Shown here: positions 1-9,700 of the stretch, in pieces | Layout: each line of letters starts with the position of its first letter | Position numbering within the stretch: position 1 is the first letter of the stretch | The notes under the pieces: model-generated | Database searches by the model: none | The model's input: only the letters and a program-made list of their open reading frames with translations | Told to the model about the DNA's origin: nothing | Program-made: the position numbers and the translations under genes | NCBI GenBank assembly: GCA_900537125.1 | Contig: UNRJ01000001.1 | Span: 620,001-684,000, forward strand | Direction of reading: 5' to 3' | DNA: 64,000 nucleotides | Source: Rhodobacteraceae bacterium Alg238-R152 | GTDB lineage: Bacteria > Pseudomonadota > Alphaproteobacteria > Rhodobacterales > Rhodobacteraceae

Positions 1-1
1 A

Positions 2-1348
2 AAACCCACACCGGTCCGCGCGCCAACGTTGGTGACTTTCAACCAACCGCTTGCCGAGTCCCTTGGGATATCCGGAACGCAGGATGATCAAGAGGTGGCG
101 AAGGTGTTTTCGGGCACAATGCTTCCAGAAGGCGCTGATCCAATTGCGCAGCTCTATGCCGGCCATCAATTTGGTCACTGGAACCCACAACTCGGCGACG
201 GTCGAGCGGTTTTACTCGGGGAAACAAAGGGATACGACATCCAGCTCAAGGGATCCGGTCCCACACCATACGCCCGTCGGGGTGATGGCCGAGCTTGGCT
301 TGGTCCGGTTCTGCGCGAGTATGTTGTTTCCGAAGCAATGCATGCACTTGCCATCCCCACCACACGTGCGTTGGCGGCGGTGGAAACCGGCGAAGAGGTC
401 ATGCGAGATCGCCCACTTCCCGGCGCTGTACTCACACGGGTGGCCGCCAGCCATATCCGTGTCGGCACCTTTCAAGCTCTGGCAGCGCGTCAAGATCTTG
501 AGGGATTACAATCCCTTATGGAATTCTCCTGTGCACGGCATTACCCAGATGCCGACACGCCAGCGGCGCTCCTGAAGTCGGTCATCACGCGTCAGGCTCA
601 TCTTGTTGCTCAATGGCTGTCTGTGGGTTTCATCCACGGTGTGATGAACACAGATAACTGCACCATATCCGGCGAAACTATCGACTACGGTCCTTGCGCC
701 TTTATGGACGCATTTCATCCCGGCATGGTGTTTTCTTCCATCGACCGGCATGGTCGCTATGCCTATGGCAACCAGCCAGAAATCATTGCCTGGAACATGG
801 CGCAACTGGCAACGTCCCTATTACCGCTGGAAAACAACTCAGACACCGCAGTTGAAGAATTCACCCATCTGGTCAACGAAATGCCGGGAATATTACGGCA
901 AGCCTGGCGGGACGTGTTTGGGAGAAAACTGGGGATCACCGAGACCATTGCAGATGACGACTCGTTGATTTCTCAGCTGCTTGCCATGATGACCGACCAA
1001 AAATCGGATTTCACCAACTCATTCAGATATTTGACCGATAGCTCGGTGACATCCACTGGTCTCGAGACCCACAAGGATTTCCCCAACTGGCGATCGCGCT
1101 GGCAAGACCGACTTACCGATCTTGAACCAGACCCCGAAATGGTCATGCAACATGCCAACCCATTTATTATTCCCCGCAACCATCAGATCGAAGCGATGAT
1201 TTCACAAGCGGTTTCGGGGGACTACTCGTTGTTTCATGCCCTTAACACAGCACTGGCAAAGCCTTTTGAAGCCAATCCAGAGTGGGACCATTTCACCTCT
1301 CCACCATCAGCCTCAGAAAGAGTGACTCAAACGTTCTGTGGCACTTAA
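2..1348 (+). CDS. selO: SelO/YdiU protein adenylyltransferase, 5'-truncated
   Basis: Pseudokinase-fold enzyme family that transfers AMP from ATP to Ser/Thr/Tyr of target proteins, with a link to redox homeostasis (family knowledge). The frame is open from base 2 and reads PTPV, the expected start of the conserved region, so only a short N-terminus is missing; the TTG at 29 is not the true start. Visible family blocks are GHQFG, QLGDGRA, LKGSG-PTPYAR-GDGRA, IPTTRAL and the metal-binding block GVMNTDN followed by DYGP. The protein ends in TFCGT, with a C-terminal Cys where eukaryotic members carry selenocysteine. The position matching the partner Cys of the E. coli enzyme (PGFIC) reads PGMVF here. 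Identity is very secure. Confidence 0.96.
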   Translation, partial: KPTPVRAPTLVTFNQPLAESLGISGTQDDQEVAKVFSGTMLPEGADPIAQLYAGHQFGHWNPQLGDGRAVLLGETKGYDIQLKGSGPTPYARRGDGRAWLGPVLREYVVSEAMHALAIPTTRALAAVETGEEVMRDRPLPGAVLTRVAASHIRVGTFQALAARQDLEGLQSLMEFSCARHYPDADTPAALLKSVITRQAHLVAQWLSVGFIHGVMNTDNCTISGETIDYGPCAFMDAFHPGMVFSSIDRHGRYAYGNQPEIIAWNMAQLATSLLPLENNSDTAVEEFTHLVNEMPGILRQAWRDVFGRKLGITETIADDDSLISQLLAMMTDQKSDFTNSFRYLTDSSVTSTGLETHKDFPNWRSRWQDRLTDLEPDPEMVMQHANPFIIPRNHQIEAMISQAVSGDYSLFHALNTALAKPFEANPEWDHFTSPPSASERVTQTFCGT

Positions 1349-1417
1349 CATTGTTGTAAAAGTGCCTATTCTAATTGCATATATTCGTGTTCTTTTCCTA
1401 AAAGCCGGACGTGATTA

Positions 1418-2155
1418 GTGCTGCGTATCGCCAGTTATAATCTGCAAAAGTGCGTAGGCGTTGACCTACAACGCCGACCGGCCCGCAGTATGGTTGTGAT
1501 CCGTGCGCTGAAGGCCGACGTGGTGGTCTTGCAGGAGGCGGACAAACGACTGCCGCCACGTCCCTCTGCCTTACCGCACGACCTTGTCGCCCAAAAAGGG
1601 TTCAGACACATCGACTTCGGACAACCCAAAAGTTCCCTTGGGTATCATGGCAATGCAATGCTGGTGCGCCCGCATGTCGAGGTACTGGAAACGTCAGGTT
1701 TGGAATTACCTGGCCTGGAACCAAGAGGCGCCGTTCGCGCAGACTTACGCACTTCGATGGGCGATTTGCGTATTATAGGCGTGCACTTAGGATTGATCCG
1801 CCGGTATCGTCTCCTTCAGTTGGGGGCTGTTGCACGGGCTGTTCGTCGACTACCGGAAATGCCAACACTCATCGCAGGAGATTTCAACGAGTGGGGGTCC
1901 AAAGCGGCGCTGGACGCGGTCACTCCAGGGTTTGACTTTCTTTCAACGGGCCACACCTTTCCTGCGCCGCGCCCCATTGCCGGATTAGACGGTTTTGCCC
2001 ATACAAATGGGCTGAAAGTCAACAGACACGGCGTGCTGACACGCATTCCGGCCCGTGTGGCCAGTGATCACCTGCCGATTTGGCTCGAGTTGAGCCAGAT
2101 CACCCCAACCCTATCCCAATTGACATCTCCGCACGCACAGAAGGCTGAACAGTAA
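1418..2155 (+). CDS. endonuclease/exonuclease/phosphatase family protein
   Basis: A 245-aa protein with a GTG start, of the DNase I-like EEP fold. Catalytic landmarks are Asn8 (SYNLQK), Glu40 (LQEAD), Asp155-Asn157 (GDFNEW) and Asp217-His218 (SDHLP), the usual metal and phosphate ligands. There is no signal peptide, so it is probably cytoplasmic. The substrate cannot be told: members cleave DNA, phosphoinositides or other phosphodiesters. It overlaps the next gene in TAATG and is probably cotranscribed and translationally coupled with the PhzF gene. Confidence 0.9.
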   Translation: MLRIASYNLQKCVGVDLQRRPARSMVVIRALKADVVVLQEADKRLPPRPSALPHDLVAQKGFRHIDFGQPKSSLGYHGNAMLVRPHVEVLETSGLELPGLEPRGAVRADLRTSMGDLRIIGVHLGLIRRYRLLQLGAVARAVRRLPEMPTLIAGDFNEWGSKAALDAVTPGFDFLSTGHTFPAPRPIAGLDGFAHTNGLKVNRHGVLTRIPARVASDHLPIWLELSQITPTLSQLTSPHAQKAEQ

Positions 2156-3000
2156 TGACCCACTATTTTGTCTACGACGTTTTCACCAAAAATCCGTTTG
2201 GAGGCAATCAGTTGGCGGTGATCCCTGATGCCACTAATATCGTAGAATACGATCTGCAAAAGATTGCTCGGGAATTCAATTTCTCAGAGACGACCTTTGT
2301 CTACCCGCCGGAAAACACAAACAATACTGCAAGGGTCCGGATTTTCACACCAACCATGGAGATCCCATTTGCGGGCCACCCGCTGATAGGCACCGCTTGT
2401 GCACTTGTCCAGGAAGGCGCCCCAGGCTCCTTGGTTCTTGAGCTTGGCGTTGGTCCAATTGCTTGCAAGTCAGACGGAGACCGTGCTTCCTTTGAAACCC
2501 GGCAACCGCTCGACATATTGTGTGAGCCCGATCCTGCCTTGGTTGCCGAGGCATTGAGTATACGCACAGACGATTTGTCCTTTTCTGTGCACCCCCCAGT
2601 AATGGCTTCTCTAGGCCTCGCCTTCACGATCACGGAAGTCAAAACCCGCGACGTTGTCGCACATACTTCACCAGATATAGACACCATTCGCAAAGGAAAC
2701 GCCCGCTATCCTTCGGGTCTGGATTTTGCACAGTTTGTGTATGCGCGAGAGGGTAACACCTTGTTTGCTCGCATGTTTGCGCCCCTAGACAACATTCCCG
2801 AAGATCCCGCCACAGGCAGTGCCTGTGCCACAACCGCTGCTTTGCTAGCAAATATAGAAAAGGCCGATCTTACGTTGGAAATATACCAAGGTGTCGAAAT
2901 GGGACGCCCCAGTCATATTTCCGTATCTACAAAAGAACGTGGTGTGACGGTTTCCGGCCATGCCCGGCGAACCATGCAAGGCACATTGCTGAATTTATAG
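2155..3000 (+). CDS. PhzF family isomerase/epimerase
   Basis: A 281-aa protein of the PhzF/diaminopimelate-epimerase fold: two similar alpha/beta barrels with a single acidic catalytic residue. Landmarks are the N-terminal block NPFGGNQLAV, Glu45 in NFSETTFV (matching the catalytic Glu of PhzF), FAGHPLIGTA near residues 76-85, and the second-half block DPATGSACA. Most members outside phenazine clusters act on unknown metabolites, and no phenazine genes lie here. It starts inside the stop of the EEP gene. Family is certain, substrate unknown. Confidence 0.93.
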   Translation: MTHYFVYDVFTKNPFGGNQLAVIPDATNIVEYDLQKIAREFNFSETTFVYPPENTNNTARVRIFTPTMEIPFAGHPLIGTACALVQEGAPGSLVLELGVGPIACKSDGDRASFETRQPLDILCEPDPALVAEALSIRTDDLSFSVHPPVMASLGLAFTITEVKTRDVVAHTSPDIDTIRKGNARYPSGLDFAQFVYAREGNTLFARMFAPLDNIPEDPATGSACATTAALLANIEKADLTLEIYQGVEMGRPSHISVSTKERGVTVSGHARRTMQGTLLNL

Positions 3001-3107
3001 ATTTCCGCCATTTCTTGTCGCACCAATGTCAAAAGCAGTGGAAACCCAACACAGCTTTGGATAAACAGGAAAGCCAAATCAGGCACCACAAGTCAGGTCG
3101 ATACGTC

Positions 3108-3518
3108 ATGGGCGACACCATTTTTGAACGCTGCGAATCCAAAGGGTTGCGGATGACGGAGCAGCGTCGGACCATTGCAATGGTTCTTCAGGAAAGCTCC
3201 GATCATCCTGACGTCGAGGAGCTCTATGCCCGTGCCTCTGCGCAAGACGCCGGCATTTCTCTTGCAACGGTCTATCGCACAGTAAAACTCTTCGAAGAGG
3301 CCGGCATTCTTGACAAGCTCGAGTTTGGCGACGGCCGTGCGCGCTACGAAGATGCAGAGCGCGAGCACCACGACCATCTGATTGACATCAGCTCAGGCGA
3401 AGTGATCGAATTTGTCGATCCGGAGATAGAAGCACTACAAGAGAAAATAGCCGAGAAACTTGGTTACAAGCTCAAAGGTCACCGCCTGGAACTCTACGGC
3501 GTTCCCCTCAAAAAATAG
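3108..3518 (+). CDS. Fur-family metalloregulator, Mur-type
   Basis: A 136-aa winged-helix repressor. I start at ATG 3108 (MGDTIFERC), where family similarity begins; a longer frame reaches back to 3015 but lacks family character. The DNA-binding region includes RMTEQRR and SLATVYRTVK, and the metal site is HHDHL (residues 87-91) followed by Glu/His ligands. The C-terminus ends HRLELYGVPLKK, the signature of the alphaproteobacterial Fur/Mur branch, which in rhizobia and Rhodobacterales senses Mn rather than Fe (family knowledge). The CxxC zinc motif of E. coli Fur is absent. It differs from Irr, which carries a heme-related motif. No metal transporter lies next to it. Confidence 0.88.
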   Translation: MGDTIFERCESKGLRMTEQRRTIAMVLQESSDHPDVEELYARASAQDAGISLATVYRTVKLFEEAGILDKLEFGDGRARYEDAEREHHDHLIDISSGEVIEFVDPEIEALQEKIAEKLGYKLKGHRLELYGVPLKK

Positions 3519-3647
3519 ATCAGATCGAACATCGGTGGCCTCTCCACTTTGGGCGCGCTCCATTTGCGACCATTTGTGTCGCATATGAGCATGCCAGCCA
3601 ACTGACCCACCCGATTTCATAGAAAACAGGGAATTCAGGAGGCATGC

Positions 3648-6065
3648 ATGACAACAACAACCCGCGTTGCAGTGATCGGAGGCGGCGTCGTTGGCTGCTC
3701 TGTTCTATATCACCTGACCAAGTTGGGCTGGTCTGATGTCATGTTGATCGAGCGCTCGGAGCTCACTTCTGGCTCCACCTGGCACGCAGCTGGTGGGTTT
3801 CATACGCTCAATGGTGACACCAACATGGCCGCATTACAGGGGTATACAATCAACCTCTACAAAGAGCTGGAACAAATCACTGGCATGTCTTGTGGACTGC
3901 ATCATGTCGGTGGCGTGACGCTTGCCGACAATCAGGACCGCTTTGACATGTTGCTCGCCGAGCGTGCCAAGCACCGCTTCATGGGTCTGGACACCAAAAT
4001 TCTAACACCAAAAGAGATCAAGGAATTTGCCCCGGCAACCAACACTGAAGGCATCATCGGCGCGCTCTATGATCCACTTGATGGGCATCTTGATCCCTCA
4101 GGTACTACACACGCCTACGCCAAAGCCGCTCGCCTAGGCGGAGCCACAATCAAGACCCACACCAAAGTCATTGCTACCAATCAACGCCTGGATGGCACAT
4201 GGGACGTGATCACCGACCAAGGGACGATACACGCCGAACATGTTGTCAATGCAGCCGGGCTCTGGGCGCGCGAGGTCGGTGCCATGGCCGGTGTCTATTT
4301 TCCACTGCACCCAATGGAGCACCAATACATAGTCACCGAAGACGTGCCGCTGATCATTGAAATGATGCAGGATGGCAAAGAGCACCCTCATGTGATGGAC
4401 CCAGCTGGCGAAAGCTATTTCCGTCAAGAAGGTCGTGGTCTGTGCATCGGATTTTATGAACAACCCTGTCGTCCTTGGGGCGTTGACGGCACATCGTGGG
4501 ACTTTGGCCATGAGCTCCTGCCCGACGATTTTGACAAAATCGAAGACTCAATCGAGTTTGCCTATAACCGCTTTCCCGCGCTTGCTGCTGCCGGAGTGAA
4601 ATCTGTGATCCACGGCCCTTTCACCTTTGCACCGGATGGGAATCCGTTGGTTGGCCCTGTACCCGGAATGCGCAACTACTGGTCCGCCTGCGCGGTCATG
4701 GCTGGTTTTTCACAAGGTGGCGGTGTTGGATTAATGTTGGCCCAGTGGATGGTCGAAGGCGAAACCGAGCGCGATACGTTCGCCATGGATTGCGCACGTT
4801 TTGGCGATTGGATCACCCCCGGCTACACGCGCCCCAAAGTCATCGAAAACTACCAAACCCGTTTCTCAGTGTCCTACCCAAATGAAGAGCTGCCAGCCGC
4901 CCGACCCTTCCGACAGACACCGATGTATGACATTTTTGACAATCTGGGAGCAGTGTGGGGACAGCAGTTTGGCCTTGAAGTGGTCAACTACTTTGCACAA
5001 GGTGACGAACCACGCTACGAAACGCCCTCGTTCCGCCGATCCAACGCCTTCACTGCCACCGCGCGTGAAGTTGCCGCAGTGCGCAATTCGGTCGGCATCA
5101 ACGAAGTGCATAATTTCGGAAAATACATGGTGACCGGCCCCAACGCGCGGGATTGGTTGAACCGGATGATGGCTGGACGCATTCCAAAGCCTGGGCGTTT
5201 GAGCCTCACGCCAATGCTATCGCACAAAGGACGTTTGATTGGCGACTTTACCGTCTCTTGCCTGTCAGAAACCGCCTTCCAGCTCACTGCTTCTTATGGC
5301 GCCCAAGCCTATCATATGCGCTGGTTTGAGCAAAACGAGATGGATGGGGTTTTGGTCAAAAACGTCTCCGATCGCCTAACAGGGTTTCAGATTGCCGGGC
5401 CCAAAGCACGGGAAGTTCTGCAAAGCTGCACACGGGCCGACATTTCGGACATGGCCTTCATGGATGTTCGGCCCTTGACCGTGGGAATGGTGGACTGTCT
5501 GGTGCAAAGGGTGAGCTACACGGGGGATCTCGGGTTCGAAATCTACTGTGATCCCATGGCGCAACGTTCACTCTGGACCACTTTATGGCAAGCTGGTGAA
5601 CCCTTTGGCATGCGTCCCTTCGGCATGCGCGCGATGATGTCCCTGCGCCTAGAAAAATTCTTCGGATCGTGGCTTTCCGAGTATTCACCCGACTATACAG
5701 CAGCGGAAACGGGTTTGGATCGGTTTATTGGTTACTCCAACAACGATAATTTCATTGGTCGCGAAGCTGCTGAGAAAGAACGGGAGGACGGCCCGGAACG
5801 AAAACTCTGTGCCTTTACTGTGGAGGCCGTTGACGCAGACGTTCAGGCCTATGAGCCTATCTGGATAGATGGCGAGGTGGTCGGCTTTTGTACATCTGGG
5901 GGATATGCCCACAACGTCAAAACATCCATTGCGCTGGGCTTCATCCCGACAGATCGCATCAAAGAGTCCCTGACCGTCGAAATTGAAATTCTAGGAGAAA
6001 TGCGCCACGCGCGCCTGCTTTCCGAACCACTCTTTGACGTCGATGGGGTCCGAATGCGGGGCTAG
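3648..6065 (+). CDS. dimethylglycine/sarcosine dehydrogenase-like FAD oxidoreductase with GcvT domain
   Basis: An 805-aa two-part enzyme. The N-terminal D-amino-acid-oxidase-type FAD domain has the dinucleotide motif GGGVVG (11-16) and His46 in STWHAAG, matching the His that binds FAD covalently in dimethylglycine dehydrogenase. From about residue 430 comes a GcvT aminomethyltransferase-like half that binds tetrahydrofolate, ending in a GCV_T C-terminal domain. Members oxidatively demethylate N-methylglycines and pass formaldehyde to folate. Marine Rhodobacterales carry many paralogs with different substrates, so dimethylglycine, sarcosine or another methylated amine are all possible. A strong GGAGG-like ribosome site precedes ATG 3648. 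The upstream region holds the inverted repeat TGCGAC-N7-GTCGCA (3565-3583). Confidence 0.87.
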   Translation: MTTTTRVAVIGGGVVGCSVLYHLTKLGWSDVMLIERSELTSGSTWHAAGGFHTLNGDTNMAALQGYTINLYKELEQITGMSCGLHHVGGVTLADNQDRFDMLLAERAKHRFMGLDTKILTPKEIKEFAPATNTEGIIGALYDPLDGHLDPSGTTHAYAKAARLGGATIKTHTKVIATNQRLDGTWDVITDQGTIHAEHVVNAAGLWAREVGAMAGVYFPLHPMEHQYIVTEDVPLIIEMMQDGKEHPHVMDPAGESYFRQEGRGLCIGFYEQPCRPWGVDGTSWDFGHELLPDDFDKIEDSIEFAYNRFPALAAAGVKSVIHGPFTFAPDGNPLVGPVPGMRNYWSACAVMAGFSQGGGVGLMLAQWMVEGETERDTFAMDCARFGDWITPGYTRPKVIENYQTRFSVSYPNEELPAARPFRQTPMYDIFDNLGAVWGQQFGLEVVNYFAQGDEPRYETPSFRRSNAFTATAREVAAVRNSVGINEVHNFGKYMVTGPNARDWLNRMMAGRIPKPGRLSLTPMLSHKGRLIGDFTVSCLSETAFQLTASYGAQAYHMRWFEQNEMDGVLVKNVSDRLTGFQIAGPKAREVLQSCTRADISDMAFMDVRPLTVGMVDCLVQRVSYTGDLGFEIYCDPMAQRSLWTTLWQAGEPFGMRPFGMRAMMSLRLEKFFGSWLSEYSPDYTAAETGLDRFIGYSNNDNFIGREAAEKEREDGPERKLCAFTVEAVDADVQAYEPIWIDGEVVGFCTSGGYAHNVKTSIALGFIPTDRIKESLTVEIEILGEMRHARLLSEPLFDVDGVRMRG

Positions 6066-6097
6066 TCTTTTGTGAGCCAATGCGCCAAAGGTAGCCT

Positions 6098-6718
6098 ATG
6101 ACTGATGCTCCGTTACCTGTTGCCAACGTCGCAATTCTCGTTCTCGCAGCAGGCGCGGCAACGCGCATGCGCGGCGGCGACAAACTTCTGGAAGAAGTTG
6201 ATGGCCAACCCTTGCTGCGAAAGGTTGTTGGACACGCTTGCGCGGTATCCGACACGGTATTGGTTTGTCTGCGCCCAGAGGATTCTGCCAGACGCACAGC
6301 GCTAAAGGGGCTAGGGTGTCGACAGATTGATGTTCTTGATGCTTCCGAAGGCATGGCGCATTCCTTGCGTGCAGGTGTCGCTCAACTCCCGTCAACGATC
6401 TCTGCTGTGATGGTTGTCCCAGCAGATATGCCAGAGATTTCACAGGATGATCTAAGCCAAATTGCCCAAGCGCACATCGGCGCGCCCGGGGCCATCATTC
6501 GCGCAACCTCACAGAACGGTCGCCCAGGTCATCCCGTTCTATTTCCAGCACGCCTTTTTGAAGAATTGCGTGCGTTGTCCGGTGACGTAGGGGCACGAGA
6601 GGTTCTGAAACCTCATGCAGCCTCCGTCCATCTGATTGACCTGCCGGACAACCATGCCACCATCGACCTCGACACCCCGGAAGACTGGCGAGCCTGGCGC
6701 GCTGCCGGACAAAAATAG
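6098..6718 (+). CDS. MobA-like (MocA-type) NTP transferase
   Basis: A 206-aa Rossmann-type nucleotidyltransferase. The N-terminus has the signature LAAGAATRM followed by DKLL, then PADMP (the metal-binding DxP element) and GRPGHPVLF, characteristic of MocA-like molybdopterin cytidylyl/guanylyl transferases that mature Mo enzymes of the xanthine dehydrogenase group. No Mo enzyme or XdhC gene is adjacent, so the cofactor link rests on family similarity only. It lies 32 bp downstream of the DMGDH-like gene and converges on the RTX gene with only 28 bp between the stops. Confidence 0.82.
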   Translation: MTDAPLPVANVAILVLAAGAATRMRGGDKLLEEVDGQPLLRKVVGHACAVSDTVLVCLRPEDSARRTALKGLGCRQIDVLDASEGMAHSLRAGVAQLPSTISAVMVVPADMPEISQDDLSQIAQAHIGAPGAIIRATSQNGRPGHPVLFPARLFEELRALSGDVGAREVLKPHAASVHLIDLPDNHATIDLDTPEDWRAWRAAGQK

Positions 6719-6746
6719 GGACCGTCTCAGTGGCTCTCGTTTGTGG

Positions 6747-9700
6747 CTAGAAGTCAAAGTGGTGTTCTGCCAAAGCTCCCAGGCTCACATCTTCGAGTGT
6801 TATTTGATGGCTTGCGCCGGCGGAGATGACAACATTTGCTCCCACTTGTGTGGCATGGTTTGAGATAACATCTGTAAAATCCGTGAAGGCATCGACAGAA
6901 GTGAAATCCAGAGCATCCGAGGTTAGGTCAAAGTCCGTGACAATGTCCTGACCAAAGCTGTCATGGAAACGGAAGGTGTCAGACCCATCCCCACCAGTCA
7001 TCACATCGTCGCCGCCATCTCCCCGAAGCGTATCATCGCCACCGCCACCAACAAGAGTATCGTCGCCAGATGCACCACGCAGGTAGTTGTCTTGGGCGTC
7101 ACCAGTGAGGTGATCGTCTGCCTTGTTCGATCCCCAGAGGTGTTCGATGCTGATGTAAGTGTCGGCACTACTGTTCGCACCGGTTTCCAGGTTCACTGTC
7201 ACGCCAGCGGTGTGGCCCCAGTAGGAAGCCGTGTCTTTCCCAGCACCGCCGTCAAACCGATCGCGCCCAGATTCATCACGTAAATAGTCATCACCGTCAC
7301 CGCCGCTCAACGTGTCGTTGCCAGATCCACCATAAAGACGGTCGTTTCCAGCACCACCATGCAAATTGTCGTTACCACTGCGACCATCCAGGTAATCATT
7401 GCCATTGTTGCCGTACAACGCGTCACTGCCGCCTGCCCCATCCAGAACATTGGCACCGTGGTCACCAATCAACGTATCGGCCGCTATGTTTGATCCCAGC
7501 AGGTTTTCGATGCTGCTGTAAGTATCGCCACTGGAATTCGCACCGCTCAAAAGACTGACCGAAACACCCGATTTGTGGCCCCAATAGGACGCAGTATCCG
7601 TACCGGCGCCTCCGTTGAAAACATCATACCCGGAGTCGTCGCGCAAGTAATCATTGCCGTCACCACCATCAAGCGTGTCGTGATTGGTGCCGCCGTAAAG
7701 GCGGTCATCACCAGCACTACCTTCCAAAAAGTCGTTTCCGGCGTAGCCGTACAGCCTGTCGTCCCCGCCGGCGCCATCCAAATTATTGCCCTTAGAACTA
7801 CCGTATAGAGCATCGTTTGCAATGTTGGACCCTAACAGGTGCTCAATGCTGTCATAGCTGTCACCACCAGAGTTGGAACTAGTGGTTAGGTTGGCAGTCA
7901 TCCCGGATTTATGCCCCCAGTAGGAAACGGTATCCTCTCCACTTCCTCCAATGAAAACATCACGCCCGCTTTCGTCGCGCAGATAGTCGTCTCCATCTCC
8001 TCCTTGCAACGTATCATTGCCGGCGTAGCCATAGAGCCGATCATCTTCGCCAGCACCGAAAAGCAGGTTGTCGCTGTTATCTCCGTAAATCGTGTCGTTG
8101 GCGATGTTGGATCCGTAGACGTTTTCAATACTGTTATATGTATCAGCACTGGAGTTAACCCCGGTCTTGAGGTTCACGCTCACTCCGTACTTGTGTCCCC
8201 AATATGAAACCGTATCCGTGCCATTTCCGCCAAAAAAGTCATCTTTGCCGTTTTCGTCACGCAGGTAATCGTTCCCGTCGCCACCAACCAGTTTATCGTC
8301 ACCAGACCCGCCATAGAGACGATCATGGCCTGCCTTACCTTCCATACGGTCGTTGCCAGAATCTCCGAACACGGAGTCATGACCAGTTCCACCAACAAGA
8401 ATATCCATACCCTCGTAGCCACGAAGATAGTCATCCCCACCACTGCCATAGAAGTCGTCCACACCGTGGCCACCGCGCATAACCTCGGAGGAACCATCAC
8501 CGGATAGAACATTGGAATGCGCAATTGTGATCTCAATCACTTCATACGGGTTCAATTTAAAGGAGAGGTTGCTGACGCTGCTCCCCAATTGGCCTTGGCT
8601 CACTGCGGTCAAAGACCCGGCCACGTCTGTTTCAGTCGCAAAATAGAAGTCGTCTAGCGAGATTGGATTGCCAACACCTGGCCGAACGTAGATGTCCTCT
8701 GGTTTGGGGAGATAGGTTTTCCAGGTCCCCGAGCTGAGCTTTATCAGCGTCTCATCATAGGCGTCACCCAATACGGCGATCAGATCGTCCCGTTCATCAT
8801 TGTCTATGGTCCGTTTGCCAAGTCGCGCAACCAGATTGCCATTTTCATCATAAGCTGCGTTGTCGCTGAACCCGTCAGACGAACTCGCGTCAAAGCCAAC
8901 CACACGACCACTCCAGGACACCGCACTGCCTGCCAGATCCGAGAGATCCAAAGAGAAATTTTTGCCGAAACTCTCGGTGTGTGAGGTCACATACACAACA
9001 CTTTGGTACCCATTGGAATAGGCATTTACCTCAAGCTTTGTTTCGTCAAAACCGTCCACCGAGATGGCGAACATTTTGCCTTCATCCGGATTCAGGCTCT
9101 CCGACATCAGCTGAAGCATTACACCTGCCGGAGTCAATGAGACCTCCGAAGCATCAGAGTTACCGCCCGCAATGGCCGTCGATGTATTGTGGCGCACGGT
9201 CCAAAAGTCTGCACCATCCACGCCAAGCTCGATCATGTTCTGGAATTGCTCCACGACAACGCCAGCGGCTTTCAATCCCAACCAGTTCCAGTGACCGGTT
9301 TCAACATTCCACTCCGTGACCTGAATATTCAGATCTTGCGGCAACATGGCTTCCCATGTGGCAAATCGTAAATCCAGATATTTGACCTCAGAGCGGGTTA
9401 GCTGGTCGCTTTGATCGTAGCCCTCAACCTCTTTGTCAAAATAATAGTGCGCAACAATACCGTCTATGGCGCCCGATGCGGCGTCAACTTGAAAACCATT
9501 GGTGATGTCGTGATCAGCATCAAGCTGCTCCATGAGCTCCAGGTTGCCTTTAACCACACGCCTCTCGTAGCCGTTAAGACTGCGGAAATAATCTGTCGCG
9601 GACATGGAATCTGTCCAATCATCCGGTCGATGATCGACATCCCAATGCGCCATGGCTGCTCGAGCGTCTGCGTCACTGATCGTACCGTAGCTGCCGCCTT

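Noticed and set aside
3015..3107. N-terminal extension of the Mur/Fur protein
   Set aside because: The added 31 residues have no family similarity; ATG 3108 fits known N-termini.
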